From Glandiceps talaboti (taxonomy: Eukaryota; Hemichordata; Enteropneusta; Spengelidae), in the NCBI RefSeq assembly GCF_964340395.1, contig NC_135555.1, positions 19,720,947 to 19,784,946 on the forward strand: a stretch of DNA of 64,000 nucleotides. Direction: 5' to 3'. The notes under the pieces are model-generated. The model was not told the origin of the DNA. It made no database searches and worked only from the letters and a program-made list of their open reading frames with translations. Position numbers and translations under genes: made by a program. Of the stretch, positions 34,062 to 46,437 are shown piece by piece; position 1 is the stretch's first letter, and every line of letters begins with the position of its first letter.

Positions 34062-36514
34062 ATGTATGTATGTATGTATGTATGTATGTATGTATGTCGT
34101 TCCAGTGTATGTGTTTGTCATTCAAGTAATCTAAATTTCTACACTTTTTACATGTCCTTACAGATGGTGGTGGCGGCAATGGAAGTAAGTAAGCGTTCAA
34201 TGAGAGAACAAAATGATTAATTTAGATAAAAAGTACAGGAAAAGAAAACGAAACAATCACATATCAAAATTAGAATTAGAATTTGAATTAGAATTAGTTA
34301 CCCAGACTCTATGACGTATGAGTTTACATATTCAATAATTCTGAAAGTAAATTTTGATCGCTCTTTTGTGACTTACTATTACATCAACGTTAACTTGGTG
34401 ACAAACACGTTGCCGACCTTCAGAAACCAGTAGCAATAAGGATCAAACGATAAAATGCAAAAGGAAACGTTCAATCCGCCATCTTGAATAGTGCATTGTG
34501 GGAATTGATAATCACGACTCAGTCGAGTCTCGGAAACCCAGACTCTCACCGCTGGGGGCTCTACTACGAGACAACCCAGCTTTAGCACATATTATAAACA
34601 AAACGGTCAGGTTTTTAGTGTTACACACAAATAGTGTATACCCAACCCTTTTGGAGTAGTACACTGTTGATTTTCTCTCTTTCAGACTGTGTTGATAATC
34701 ACAACAACTGTGGTCCTTGGGCCGAAAGTGGAGAATGTGAAAAGAACCCTGACTGGATGTTACCAAATTGTAAGAAAAGTTGTGACCAGTGTGGTGGCGG
34801 ACAGAGTAAGTACATGACAGTCTTCAAAATTAAATATGATATCAAACGACCACTATCTTTTGTACCAGTGTGGCCGATATTCAAAACGACAAAATAGAAA
34901 GAAAAAAATTATAGATTACTTTCTTTGAATTTAGGTAAACTGGCAACGGCTGCGCGTGTGTGTAGGGGGGGGGGCTGTTAAATGCACGATCAAGATGTTT
35001 TATTATAATTTGTTTATGAAGTAAAATGTGTCATGTTTGTCAGTCACCATTTTCGAACCAACAATCTCTGCCCAGTCTGTATTGTTGCGTTTTTATTAAA
35101 ATATTCAAAACAAAAACAAAATAGCGGAAAAACGACGTCGTCAGAACAGGTGTCTTTCCCTCCAAATCTTTTCACCATAGTCTTGCTTTTCACTTTCTTT
35201 ACTTTTTTAAACGAACCAATGTTAGTTCTAAAATCATTAAGAACAGTACCCGGATGTTCTATGGACTACTTTATCTGAAATTTTCTTCAAACTTTAAAGT
35301 TGTTGTAAGAAAGTTTGTTTCTTTAATAATAACAGCAACTTGGGGGTTCACGGTCGTGTTTTCAGGGATATCGACAATTCTTTATTTGTCCATAGCGTTT
35401 ACAATGTATTTGGGGGCCATATTGGATCCGCACCACAAGACAATAGCTAACTGGTGAGACATTTTGAACAATTGCTATAAAATATACAAAAATATATTCT
35501 ATAAAAATGAATAGTAATATAAAAATGACGAGCATACATAGCGAGTGTTTCAAGTGAATATCAATTTTAATTTTTTTTCTTTTAATTCCCAACAGACTGC
35601 AAAGACAAGAATACCAACTGCCAATGGTGGAGTGGGCAAGGTTTCTGTCAGGGAACACACGCTTCGTACATGAGTAATAATTGCCCTAAGAGCTGCAACT
35701 CGTGTGGCAACAGTGCCTACAGTGAGAGTAAGTATAAAGAGACACTTGTAGAAAGATTGGTGAATACTTACAGCAGGATTTGTAAGTGTACTCGGTCGGT
35801 AGTAAACAGATAAATAAAGGGGGAAAAAAACAGTTTCATGAAATGACGTTGGAATAATTTACGTCCCAGACTGCATGAAGTACCCTTTTATGAAGTCCTT
35901 TAGTGCTATTCTAGACTGTAAAATACATCATGTCGCTCTGTTCTCACCGGCCTCCTGATGAGGGGTTAACTGATGTGTGAGGCATTTCATGGCGTTCCTT
36001 AAAGAGTAGTGCTATGCCTTTTTCTTAATAAATCTAAGCCTATATCTCACAATAAGGTTGTAAGTATAAGTGAAGTAGAATTTTCTCAAACTGTTTGTGT
36101 TTCTAATTTTCCATGTTATGTTATGCAATAACGTTTAAGGTCCCAGTGCATGCGTCTGACTATTTTTTTTAAAAAAAGACGAATTTCGTTTCTTTTTTTC
36201 AGCAGATAATATAACATTCAATATCAGAAAATAGTGGTCTGTGTTCATATGTATACAGTAAATGTAAGTCACGCGTCGTTCACTCGTTGTGCGGCGACAG
36301 TCTCAGAGCGTCACCAGCGACTACGTCGACGTCACTGTCATACACCTTGGCGGGAAATCACTCAATAGTCGTTATTATAATCCATGTTTTTTCATCTCTT
36401 ATAGGTTGTAATGATTACAATACGTATTGTAATAGTTGGTCACAAAGTGGAGAGTGTAGCAAAAATCCTTTGTATATGATGGACTACTGCCGCAGGAGTT
36501 GTGGATGGTGTTAG
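23382..36514 (+). CDS. Secreted astacin zinc metallopeptidase with four ShKT domains, complete
   Basis: Fifteen exons: 23382-23474, 27419-27499, 27771-27801, 28272-28346, 28886-28929, 30163-30238, 30527-30644, 31135-31313, 31692-31892, 32939-32971, 33676-33801, 34164-34184, 34686-34805, 35596-35727 and 36405-36514. All splice sites and phases agree, giving 479 residues. A signal peptide is at about 1-22. The propeptide carries the FEGD aspartate switch (99-102). The mature protease probably starts after Arg111. Zinc ligands lie in HEMMHAAGFHHEQTRQDRD (202-220), and the Met-turn SIMHY (254-258) includes Tyr258. Cysteines 153, 174, 193 and 299 fit the two astacin disulfides. After a Gly/Thr linker, six-cysteine ShKT domains start at 312, 361, 401 and 445, and the protein ends at the last ShKT cysteine. 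The enzyme should act outside the cell on matrix or peptide substrates; the substrate is unknown. Intron 1 (3.9 kb) could hide a small exon. Confidence 0.93.
24067..24106. repeat. Short near-perfect hairpin in astacin intron 1
   Basis: ACCACAGACAAGGGAAAAG and CTTTTCCTTGTCTGTGGT pair over 18 bp with one bulged G and a three-base loop. It is too short for a typical animal pre-miRNA. Confidence 0.7.
27138..27203. repeat. (GT)n microsatellite
   Basis: A pure GT array of about 65 bp in astacin intron 1. Confidence 0.95.
27903..28000. repeat. Pentanucleotide (GTGAC)n/(GTGAT)n array
   Basis: A pentamer array in astacin intron 3, with GTGAC units turning into GTGAT units. Confidence 0.9.
28558..28840. 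repeat. Degenerate pentanucleotide (GTGRT)n array
   Basis: About 280 bp of GTGGT and GTGAT pentamers in astacin intron 4, the same motif family as the array in intron 3. Confidence 0.9.
30291..30336. repeat. (TTAA)n microsatellite
   Basis: A short TTAA array just after exon 30163-30238. Confidence 0.85.
32129..32461. repeat. (CAA)n, (CA)n, (CATA)n and (CACAAA)n compound microsatellite
   Basis: A run of short tandem repeats in astacin intron 9. Frames across it are artefacts. Confidence 0.95.
32559..32673. repeat. Imperfect hairpin, MITE-like, in astacin intron 9
   Basis: TGCTATATCATCGGAGAAC (32580-32598) pairs with GTTCTCGATGATATAGCA (32648-32665). Flanking GGCCAAAGGTG and CACCTGTGGC extend the stem. 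No further copies were seen in the window. Confidence 0.65.
33978..34097. repeat. (GTAT)n/(GT)n compound microsatellite
   Basis: GTAT blocks around a GT block, between the exon encoding the first ShKT domain and the next mini-exon of the astacin gene. Confidence 0.95.
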
Positions 36515-36592
36515 TTATTACCTTTGCTTGACTTTCATATTTGTTTGGTGGTTTTTTTTCAACTTTTTTTTTAAATCCTCCTTTTCTGGTGA

Positions 36593-36598
36593 AATAAA
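36593..36598 (+). promoter_or_regulatory. Polyadenylation signal AATAAA of the astacin gene
   Basis: AATAAA lies 79 bp after the stop codon at 36514, followed by a T-rich stretch. The position suits a short 3' UTR. Confidence 0.6.
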
Positions 36599-37020
36599 AA
36601 TTTTCTTGCAATACAATAATCTTAAATTGCTTGTTGGGTGATTATTGAATGTAAATCGGTGTAAAAACATATATTTTTATATTTGTGTAAAAAACATGGC
36701 CGCCAATTCACAAATAATATTTCAATTCATCAAACGACTACATGGTCTATATCCTCCGGTTTTTCGACGATATTAAATTTTTTTTCTTGAATTACGGTAC
36801 CCCTTTAAATACCATGTTGCCCCTGACAACCGACTTATGTGACTTAGTTTGAATTCCGAAGTGGAGAGTGGTATGATGATCTGTGATGAAGTCATCACAA
36901 CAAAGCTAGGGTATTCGTAGGAAACAATGAGAAGAATTGTATTTCAATTCCGTTATGCATGAATGCATCCCTCCCTCAATCCACTCACCCACCTACTCAA
37001 CAATCCATTCATCCATCCAC

Positions 37021-37190
37021 ACACACACACACTCACACACACATACATACATACATACATACATACATACATACATACATACATACCTACATACCTACCT
37101 ACCTACATATACATACATACATACATACATACATACATACATACATACATACATACACACACACACGCATGCATGCATACATACATACAT

Positions 37191-37223
<33 letters not shown>

Positions 37224-37545
37224 TGCATACAAATGCACACACATAAATATATACATACATATAAAGGTACAAACATACAAACACATGCATGCACCCACCC
37301 ACCCACACACACACATACATACATACATACATACACACACACACACTCATACATACATACATGCATACATACATACATACATACATACATACATACACAC
37401 ACACACGCATGCATGCATACATACATACATACATACATACATACATACATACATACATACATACATACATACATACATACATACATGCATGCATGCATAC
37501 ATACATACATACATACATACATACATACATACATACATACATACC
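37021..37545. repeat. (CATA)n/(CA)n microsatellite
   Basis: About 520 bp of CATA repeats with CA and GCAT interruptions. The right arm has a shorter GGAT/GGTG tract in the equivalent place (63485-63712). Long frames across it are artefacts. Confidence 0.95.
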
Positions 37546-38334
37546 CGTCCATTCATCCCTCCCTCTATCCATCCATCAACTCATCCATTTATGTTTCTTC
37601 TTTTTTCTTCTTTTCTTTTCTTTTTAAACCCCATACATGTATATAACAGGAAAGGTTTGCGTTTTCTCGTATTTAAACAAAGTAGGAATAGTAAATGGTC
37701 TTCCCATAACATTTGACGACATATCTATGGATCTCTACATTAGAAAGTTAAAGACGAGTCTCTAGACTAACCCAGCATTCTGAACTGCCATATGATTTAT
37801 GCTATCTGTTAGATTTGTAATTGGTAAAGATCATTAGTTATGCAGATGATTGAAATTAGAAAAAAAAACACCAACAAGCTGTATAGGATATGAAACAACA
37901 CTTTTAAAACAACCTTTATTAAAATTATAAATAAATTAAATATATTCCCCTTCAATATCAACTGAGTCTCTTCAAATTCACTCAGATATTGTCTACACAC
38001 CATTCCGATACAAACTATTTGTCCTGTATTTCAATCGTGACTCAAATTCATATCATCATTTCAGCTTCACCGGCACTGTGGATCTATCTGAACACATAAG
38101 TTATTTTGTCCACAGTCTTATTGCCACTCTGAGTAGATGTGGATATCTTTCTCTGTGTCAAACTGTCCTCTTTGTGGGTTACGTTATATTAATATACGTT
38201 GCTTTTCGCAAGTTGCAACTACAGTAGCTATAACAATGTTTGACAGTTTACCGTTGGTATTCCATCACTAACATGACAGTTTAACAGGGAGTTTAAGTTG
38301 CAGGAGGTGATATTTTGGAGTTGACTGTATATAC

Positions 38335-41129
38335 TTATATGATTACACTCATGTCCTCTAGTGTATCATAAACAGTTAGGCCTATAATAGTGTTTCTGAG
38401 TTGGTATCGTGTTCTTGATATGGAATGTGTTGCAATATAGTCTTCCTCTTCTTCGGACATTGCATAATTGGAGGAAGTTTCTGGGATACCACTGGGTGTT
38501 CCTTGTATGTTCATATTCTTTATGTCGTATGGAGGTGGCAAATCACATTTAAGGAGATCTGTCAGAAATCTTTCCATCACACACTTTGTTCAGACCTGTA
38601 ACAGTTGGTTCTTCCTGGAAAGTTTGCGCCTGAGCATTTGTGGTCTTTGGTTTGGCTGTACAGGTGTTTTTTGATGACAGAGACAGTTCTTTGCCTTGAT
38701 ACATCTAATCCTGCCATACATACATACATTGGGGTTAAACTTAACCAGTTTTTTTTTTGGTTTGGTGTTGATAGTCAACATCTTCTGGGATGTCTCATCA
38801 TCTTCTCTTTGATTCTTGATATCAGTGGATTATGATTGACAGATGGGTGTATATTATTGAAAACTTTTCCAGTGGAATTTCCCCCTCTTGGATGTACACG
38901 TGAAGTTTTCTTTACCAGTGGGTTCCACCACTTCCTTGTCACGTTGACAGATTTAATAAGTCTCTCCATCATTTCTTCCAAATCACGCAAAGTCTCGTGC
39001 AATTGCACATGATTATTCTGACTGATGGGAATTTTGCTAAGATGCCCTCTTCCGGGTCCAATCCGACCGTTCTCCTCATTATGGAATTTACTACCAACTG
39101 ACCTTTTGTTCCTCACGTCTCCATGTACGCCACCAACGTTGGATAGTAACCTAACGTTACCCGTTGCCAGGTGCTTTTCCTTTCTCGCGCCCACACTTTT
39201 TGGTCTAGATAAAGCTGGAACACCTGTAGATTGTTTAGTAAGCCTGTTCGTTTTCTTATGACCACGAGCAGTCATTGAAAGGTATTTGGTCAATACCAAT
39301 TTCTGTGCATACACCGGAATTTTAGATTTTCGTTCGCGTAGAGTGATTTGCCAATGACGTCGACTGTGCTTTCAATAACTTCTGAAGACCCCAGACTTGT
39401 GTTCACTTCAGAAAGAACTGTTGTGACGTCATTCCTCACCATTACAGACTTTACACTCACTGTGTCTCTGGAATTCGTTAAGTTTCCAATAGAGTCAATT
39501 GATCCACAAGGACTCCCTTGAATACTCTCTGCAGTCGAGACACTAACCGAGTTTCCGAAAGTCTCAATGGATCCCCAAGGACACCATTCAATACTTTCTG
39601 CAAAGGAGATACGAGTACTATCCGAGTTTCCGAAAGTTTCAATGGATCCAGAAGGACTCCCTTCAATGCTTTCTGGAAATGAGATAGTAACTGAGTTTGC
39701 GAGACTGCCAATAGATCCGCAAGAACCCCCTTCTTCAGTACTTCCTATAGACTAGCTACAAGACTTAGACATTTCTGTGACTGTGGTAAAAGAATCCGTA
39801 TTTTCAGACCTTGCTATTTCAATGTATTTTGCATGGTCTACTTCTATATCGTCACCTTTGTTTGTTGCTATGGTGTCCAAGTTTGACATGTCATTGTCAC
39901 TACCTCGAAACGTGCCGACTAAGTCCGACGCAACAGATACATCTCTGCTACCTTTTGGCGTTGAAACAGCCACTGTTGATGCTGATAAGCCTGACAACGA
40001 TGTTTCTGAATCGTTAGCACCATGGTAACTGCTCTCACTATTACTCATTAATATATCATTTTCATTAATACATTTATCGACTTTTAAGTTATCAACTTTC
40101 TTCAGAAGGACGTCCATCACAATTCGAAGGACTCGATCATCTGACCTTTGACCCTCAGCAACAGGAATCTTCATAAACTGAATTTTCGACTTAGATTGGT
40201 CTAGATTAGTTACTTTAAGATGAGTACTATCTTTGTCATCACCATCGACTGGTATCTTTAAATTCTTTAACAATTCTGACATGCAGGACAAGTCCATTAC
40301 GTGATTACTAGTCATACCTTGGTTACTGGTTACAACATTAGTGATGTCACTTTCATAGACTGCTCCACTCACTGCATTAGGCAGCACAGTCTTGGATGAC
40401 ATGTCCATCGTTAATTCACACCTGGATAGAGGAGATCTCTTCCTTTCAATGACTATCTGTCCGTCATCAAAACTAGTCTTATCTCCTAGACTCCTACGTA
40501 TAGTTTGACTACACGGAAGGTTGATTGTTTCAACAACAGTTTTCCTGAAGAAAAAACAACAACGCAATAATATGTTATACAACTACCCATTTCCTGATGC
40601 ACAATTCGTCCACTGATGTGCATTGGACGAGAATTCTGCCGCAATTTAGCCAATAATCAAAGAAATGTTGAGGGCGCTAGATAAGACTTACATGTATAGG
40701 TTTAGTCTAAACAGAACTGAAAACGGTGAAGAAAACAAAAAAAAAGCAGAGTAATCATTAATGTGTGAGAGGGAAAGTCATGTACGTTTTATTCCGTGAT
40801 GTGTACAAAATTGAACGTGAGAGTATTGTCTTTTAACCTCAAAGTCACCCGTTTGTCCATCAAACGTGTTCTCTCATTTTAGTAATTGTTCCCAGATTTG
40901 AACACAATATCAAATATTGGTATCAGAAAATATTCTTAAATCTACCTGTAGATTTACAATATTACATCTGAGTGATTGTTACGAGACGCGTAAGCTTATC
41001 AACAAAAGTCAGAGTCGAGTCAAAGTTACGAACCGAAAAGTTATTTTGAACTTACCTACGACCACGTCCAAACTTCTTCAGAATGGAGAACTTCAAGTTG
41101 TTGAAGCGTTTACTTTGATTCTGACCCAT
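38335..41129 (-). pseudogene. Broken inverted copy of the myristoylated-protein gene
   Basis: Exon 1 (41056-41129) is intact and starts MGQNQSKRFNNL, with its donor conserved. Exon 2 starts at 40544 after a conserved acceptor. The frame is cut by a TAG at 39752-39754, where the right-arm copy has Trp. Near 39325 about 37 bp are missing and the frame shifts. Further single-base shifts occur near 38800 and 38600. The last segment, ending at the stop at 38335, is again in frame and keeps the PPPYD motif. This copy also has about 60 codons near 39780-39970 that the right copy lacks. A truncated product of roughly 290 residues ending at the TAG could still be made. Confidence 0.85.
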
Positions 41130-41293
41130 ATTCGTACGATGAACCACCGGAATATAGCCAATATACATACAATTTCACTCACTGCAGAGACGCCTAACTA
41201 GTCAAGTCACAAGTTTCATGTGTTCTGAACTGGAATGTTTTCCTACACATGTCTATGAACCAAAAATACGTTCTGTACGCGCTGCTTTGTGGT

Positions 41294-41299
41294 CACGTG
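41294..41299 (-). promoter_or_regulatory. Conserved E-box CACGTG upstream of the pseudogene
   Basis: TCACGTGA lies about 165 bp before the start codon and is kept at the mirrored place in the right arm (60005-60010). It may be a bHLH-type site of the duplicated promoter. Confidence 0.4.
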
Positions 41300-41462
41300 A
41301 TCTAACGCATGATTCGACAAGACGCGGTAGAGAAGAATGGCTCGCCATGGCAACTAAACTCGCTCACGTATGAGATGTGAAAGCCTCCTCTTTTTGAATC
41401 AAAACATGTAATTGTTCACATTTTCATAGCTCATCTTTCGATATATATATAGCTCATCTTTC

Positions 41463-41506
41463 GATATATATATATATATATTATATATATATATATATAT
41501 ATACAG

Positions 41507-41550
<44 letters not shown>
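41463..41550. repeat. (TA)n microsatellite
   Basis: Two TA blocks separated by a duplicated 'agctcatctttcgatatata' and a 'cagaat' interruption. Confidence 0.9.
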
Positions 41551-41556
<6 letters not shown>

Positions 41557-41559
41557 ATC

Positions 41560-41995
41560 AGAAACCGGAGATACACAAGAATGCAGTATCACCTATCACA
41601 AATCAGGAAAAAAAAAATATGAACCAGTACCAATTCACTTCAATGGACCATCTCATTCAATCAAACACAATCATAGCAATTGAAAAACTCTACACACCAG
41701 ATAAAACCTACCGTCAACTACGTGAATCATTATAGATAAAAAAAACTAGATACACTCACCAATGACATCAACAGAAAACAGTACCATAGCAACCAGTAGT
41801 CACCAGTACTCAACAGCTGGCCGAGTGTAATATTCATTCCAAGACAAGAACACTAATTTGCATGACAATAACCACTGTCTTCAGTATTTAAAGTGTAACA
41901 GAACTTGACTTGTTTGACAGAACTTGAGACCCACCGATGAAGAGGAGCTCAGTTTCTTCGAAATATTTGGGTGAACTGTATGGTTCATGATATTA
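41560..41995 (+). mobile_element. Penelope-like element fragment (GIY-YIG endonuclease end) with hammerhead-like tail
   Basis: Broken frames encode PIHFNGPSHSI, then IEKLYTPDKTYRQLRESL, then IKKLDTL. These match the HFNxPxHSI and WIxxLxTL segments at the end of Penelope-type GIY-YIG endonucleases. At least two frameshifts and stops interrupt it. Downstream, CCGATGA (41934-41940), a hairpin and GAAA (41960-41963) resemble the hammerhead-type motif known from Penelope-like terminal repeats. The reverse transcriptase part is absent. The fragment lies in the same orientation as the tRNA gene at 42119. Confidence 0.55.
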
Positions 41996-42118
41996 TTTAT
42001 ATATAGAACCTCAGTGTTAAGTTATATATATATATATATATACCATTAGAAAGTAATGTGAACACCTGGTCCCAAGTATGTGAAAGATTGAAATCAATTA
42101 TTTCCTTTGCATGTCATC

Positions 42119-42190
42119 GGCTTGTTGGTCTAGTGGCATGATTCTCGCTTTGGGTGCGAGAGGTCCCGGGTTCAATTCCCGGACAAGCCC
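42119..42190 (+). tRNA. tRNA-Pro(UGG), copy 1
   Basis: A 72-nt cloverleaf. The acceptor stem GGCTTGT pairs with ACAAGCC. The anticodon stem CTCGC/GCGAG encloses TTTGGGT, anticodon TGG. The A box is TGGTCTAGTGG and the B box GGTTCAATTCC. A pol III TTTT stop lies at 42198-42201. There is no intron. Confidence 0.97.
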
Positions 42191-42201
42191 GTTGGTATTT
42201 T

Positions 42202-43129
42202 GCTGACTGTTTTGCAGAAGAAAAAATTGACTACCCTCAATGTTTTTTTTTAAAATAAATAAATAAGCAAACAAATAGATACATGAATAAATTAAGGTAT
42301 TTTAGTGCAGTTTCTGAATGTTTTGCTTCAAACATGTAGGGTTGCAAACCCGGGTCACTACTGCACACTATTGATTGATAAAAGCATAACCTGGGATCTC
42401 ACCTATACGTTTGGTTTGGGTGACATATGGTGTAGATTTGATCGAAATTCTATTTTTATGGGATGATATTGACTATATATATTGCGAAAGCATCGTGTAA
42501 CTCTTGCTATTATACTATGGGACGATTGCACGATGTCACGTAAGGTCAATAAACGGCCGGGAAAGAGGGGGGGGGGTCTGACGTCAGTGCGATTGTTGAA
42601 CTTCATTTTCGAATTTTCTGGACAAAAGATACGGGCGGGCTAAAATCTCTAAACATACGTAGTGATCCGTGACCGCCACTTGTAATTTCGTTTGTGGGTC
42701 ATTTTTGCTATTCGTAAGACAGCCACATTGTTTCCTATGATTCGTAACTGAAGTGTTATATTTTCTATGAGCCGAATGACTGAAAATATTAGTTGTGATT
42801 CATGAAATAGTCTGTAATGATCACTCACTTCTCATAGTTCTTTGATTCAAGCATGCACATCTGAATACATGTGTTTTTTTGGCTGTTGGACATTTTATAG
42901 AAGACATGAACTTGCACGCGTCTTCCCTGGCAAATGTTGTTTAAAAAAATAAGCTCATTTTTCATGCCAGATGGGAGGGGAGAGTTTATGGGATTTTAGT
43001 TGTTATTGAAATACATTAACATATTGTCACTCCAGGTGCGTCGATCGACCCAATCACAGCCCAGCCAGTGGTTTATAAGCCTAGTGTGCTGGGTGGGGCT
43101 TCTCCTTGCCGTTTTTCTTTCGAGACGTT
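42202..43129. other. Spacer, mostly unassigned
   Basis: The first part to 42370 mirrors 57960-58163 in the right arm. The rest shows no gene or repeat I can support. Confidence 0.4.
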
Positions 43130-43715
43130 ATGATGGATGATAAATCAGAGAGCGACAAGAGAAGAGCTCCTCACTGTACAAGGTGTAACAGACCGAAGAA
43201 AGGACACCAAGGTCCCGTCGGAGAATCGTGTGAGTTCAAAAAACTTTCAGAGGCGACGGGCGAGGTCCCGGAAGTTCCCGACAACGGTGATAAAGACATG
43301 TTTCTTAGAGCCGTCAGTGAATTATCCAGTCGGGTTAACGTTGAACACCTGTATGTAAAGGTCGCCGACCTGGCAGATACTGAGTTCCGTATGCAAAACC
43401 GTTCAATGGAATACGAAGAGAAATGGAGATGCACCGACATCGGGGATATCTCATACAGAACAGGCTTCCTTATTTCGAGAAGCACAGTTAACAAGATCAA
43501 CAGAAATACCGGGGACAAGACTTCCCATACCATGCCAGAAAAAAAACTATTATAGAGCAGCAAAATGTGGTGAGTTTATAGACTTAGCCGACCTCGTGTC
43601 GGTTCCAACAAATCAAGAACTCTCCGACAAAGACGCAGTGCTGGAAAATGGAGATTTTGTCATGCGATTCGGACCGAGAAGACGAAAACGAACCATAGAC
43701 AATTTCGTCGACTGA
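43130..43715 (+). CDS. Transposon-associated zinc-knuckle-like ORF with one frameshift
   Basis: The frame starts MMDDKSESDKRRAPHCTRCN and carries C-x2-C-x6-H-x7-C, a zinc-knuckle-like pattern with GHQGPVGESC. It runs to an A-run at about 43540, where it stops after MPEKKLL. Removing one A in that run continues the frame as YYRAAKCGEFIDLADL, ending in RRRKRTIDNFVD at 43715. The two halves therefore probably formed one protein of about 195 residues. Similar Cys-His segments occur in invertebrate transposon proteins. A CACTA-type transposase remnant follows at once on the opposite strand, so both may belong to one element. The function is otherwise unknown. Confidence 0.5.
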
Positions 43716-43900
43716 TTATCTGCGTGGAATATTTACAAAAGTATCCTGGTTACTGAGAAAATTAACTTTTTTTTAAACCACTGTGCTACGACGTGTAAAC
43801 TGTGATCTCTGGACAATGATGAATAGTACAGCTGTCCTCCTTGCAAAACTCTTCGAAATGTTTCAATCAATCTAATCACAACTCTTACACTGCCACTCGG

Positions 43901-46296
43901 CTACAGAACAGTATGCATTACTCTCAACATTTCAACATCTTCTTGATCAAGTGCTGATAGTTTTATTGGTGGAAGAGGTTTTTGCATGTCATCTTCACAA
44001 AATGCTATCCTGTCAAACTTACAACATTTCTGTTTTAAGAATTTCGCATAACAAAATTCATCTCCTCCAGGACCTGATTCCAGTAAGGTTCCCATGTCTT
44101 ATTTAATATCTATCATATCAAAGATGTCATCAGTTGTGTTACATTGTAGAGTATGAATCTGAAAACCCTGTAAAAACTTTCGCATAAATTGTATCTCAAT
44201 GGAATGGTTATTGGTTGGGAATCCTCACATAATCCCATTATATCGCTCACAAGAAAACAACCAAAATAAATAGACAGGTCCATAGTCCAACAAACAATCA
44301 TTCAGATGCACAAATGAAGATTGGGTGTGCAAGATTCAGGTCCATACAATTTCTCAAATTTCTTGCAAAAACAACCTGAGATAACTATGTGCTGTGTATA
44401 CCATTTTCTTTGATATTGTTCTGTTACATAGGATCCTACATGTATGTACAAACGCTTTCCAGCAGTCTAAGTGTTCTCCCCATCACAATGCTGTCAAGGG
44501 CAAATAGTGAGTAAACACATGTCCAATTCTTCCATTGATCACCTGTAAAGCTCGCAAAACCAGAGCCAATCTTACTAGGAATTCTGCCGATGTCACTTGG
44601 TACTTTCAGGTCATCTACTCTTTTCTGGATCTTCTCAAAATCCTCATCTGTTATGATACTTTTCTTTTTCCATACTTTCAGAATATGTTTTGCCGTGCTA
44701 AGCAGCAAATTATGCATTGGATCAACAAGGCAAAACTGTATCGCATCATAGCATGGCAGGCGGAATAAACTTGAATAACGTGTACCATATTGTTTTTCCA
44801 CTTTATCTCTTTCCATTCTTGTTTTTGCTTTCTTGGCAATCTCTGTAAATAAAATGAAACATTTCAATCACGTTAATATTAGTGACTGCAATTATGGCTA
44901 TTACAGAGTGCAACTTCATATCAGATGCAAAAGTTACCACAATCACTTCGGAAGTAGATACAGTTTTGTCTTAACCAGGTCTAATGAACAACCTTTTTGT
45001 ACTACTAACACATTCAAACAAGTTTTTCATACACAATATGTGATTTTGGCTTGTTTAAAAGTTCACAGTAACATTTAAGTTATTATACATTCTTAGTTTT
45101 GATGACTGATGAACCTGATTTAAAATATATTCATGTAAATATTGCACACTGATTCACTGCATTGCCCAGGCCCTTACTGTCACGATACATGAATGTCACT
45201 ATTAAAGTCACAATCCCTGTTACAGGATCTACACAGAGCCTGTCACAGACACTTCCTGCAATATGTAAGATTTTACACACTTGCAAATCTTTTATGATCT
45301 TCATCGGAACGTGGCTCCCTCACTTCCGGATTGAATCCTGAATAGTCTGCCTTCTGGTTCTGATAGATCTGGAATAATACCAACTAGGACAACATTCTCT
45401 GGTTTGAATCTCTCATCCCGGGGAAGATTTTGTATAACAAGGTATATTACATCAACTAAGTCATTTACATGCTTATATGGTTGAAACCAGTCAACATTGA
45501 GCATTACAGCAAATGTATTAGCAGCACCAGGCCCAGTCATGAATTCTTGCCAAATTCTACCATCATAGACATCAGCTAATATGTCTTCAGGGATTTGTCG
45601 CTGTGTCCATTGTTGACACTTGTCCCTAAAACCTGGTCTCTTTAGTAGTTATTGTAGTGTATCTTTAACACTTTGATAGCAATACAGTCTTTTAGGATAC
45701 AAGTATTCCCCGCCATTTTTTCCTCTCACCTTGTTCATTAAACATGCCCCACAAGGCCTTCACTTCTTTTGATGTGGATGGTTTGGGAATGAGAGCATGT
45801 TCTTGACTTTTTTTTCCTCTGCTGTTCATTACAAATGCCTCTCCATGTCTGTAATGTGAATGGCATTTGGGGCACATCACAAATTTCTGAAAGTTGTCTT
45901 TTCCTAAGCCAAGAAGATTCCTTACTCTGTGAAGCATCACTGGTAATGCATTAGCAAATGCTGTTAAGTTGCTGTTGTCAAGTAACATTCCAACAAATTT
46001 CAGTAGCCGAGATATTATGGTAAAGAGGATTACCATGGTCTGATCTGATACGCTGTATAGAAACTGCCAGCGTAATAATAAAAGGAAGAATATCGTTATT
46101 GGCTTTCGAAAGTGCGTGTCAGATAATTTCTCAGATTTGTCTTGTTTACTAATTGACTATTCCATCGCAGCTGCCTCTTGCAGGTCACTCTCCTCCCATA
46201 ACTCTTCCTGTACACTTGCATCATTGATCTAATTAAAAAAGAGAAAATATACAATATGAAAATGTGCTTGATGATAATTATAGAAATGCTGTACAT
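43901..46296 (-). mobile_element. Degenerate CACTA/EnSpm-type transposase
   Basis: Successive minus-strand frames resemble a Tnp2-like transposase in order: 45692-46036 with CPKCHSHY; 45301-45540 with MLNVDWFQPYKHVNDLVDVI, then NLPR and ENVVLVGIIPD; 44436-44867 with GTRYSSLFRLPCYDAIQF and VDPMHNLLLSTAKHILKVW. A final piece lies at 43901-44095. They are in different frames with gaps, so the gene is broken or has introns I did not resolve. Terminal CACTA repeats were not found. The Asn-Val-Asp-Trp-Phe and Asp-Pro-Met-His-Asn motifs are the strongest evidence. Confidence 0.65.
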
Positions 46297-46437
46297 GTAA
46301 GTATTCTAAAACATTCTTGACATAGCATGTTTATTATTTTGAATCACACCTTGTGTTCGGACTAAAACCAACTAACACGTAATTAGGGAGCCATCACTAT
46401 TTATGACCTGGGGGGGGGGGTTGCATACATAGAATAC

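Larger units (their letters stand above)
36690..42370 (-). repeat. Left arm of a large inverted segmental duplication
   Basis: About 36690-41390 matches the reverse complement of about 59900-63990, and 42119-42370 matches the reverse complement of 57960-58235. The first block covers the whole 38335-41129 pseudogene with its promoter and 3' flank, the second a tRNA-Pro gene with its 3' flank. Between the blocks the arms differ: a (TA)n array and a Penelope-like fragment here, other repeats on the right. Confidence 0.88.

Noticed and set aside
38468-40028. Plus-strand frames over the left-arm pseudogene
   Set aside because: They are shadows of the minus-strand gene in other frames.
42403-42606. 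67-codon minus-strand frame near tRNA copy 1
   Set aside because: No conservation in the mirrored arm and no motif.
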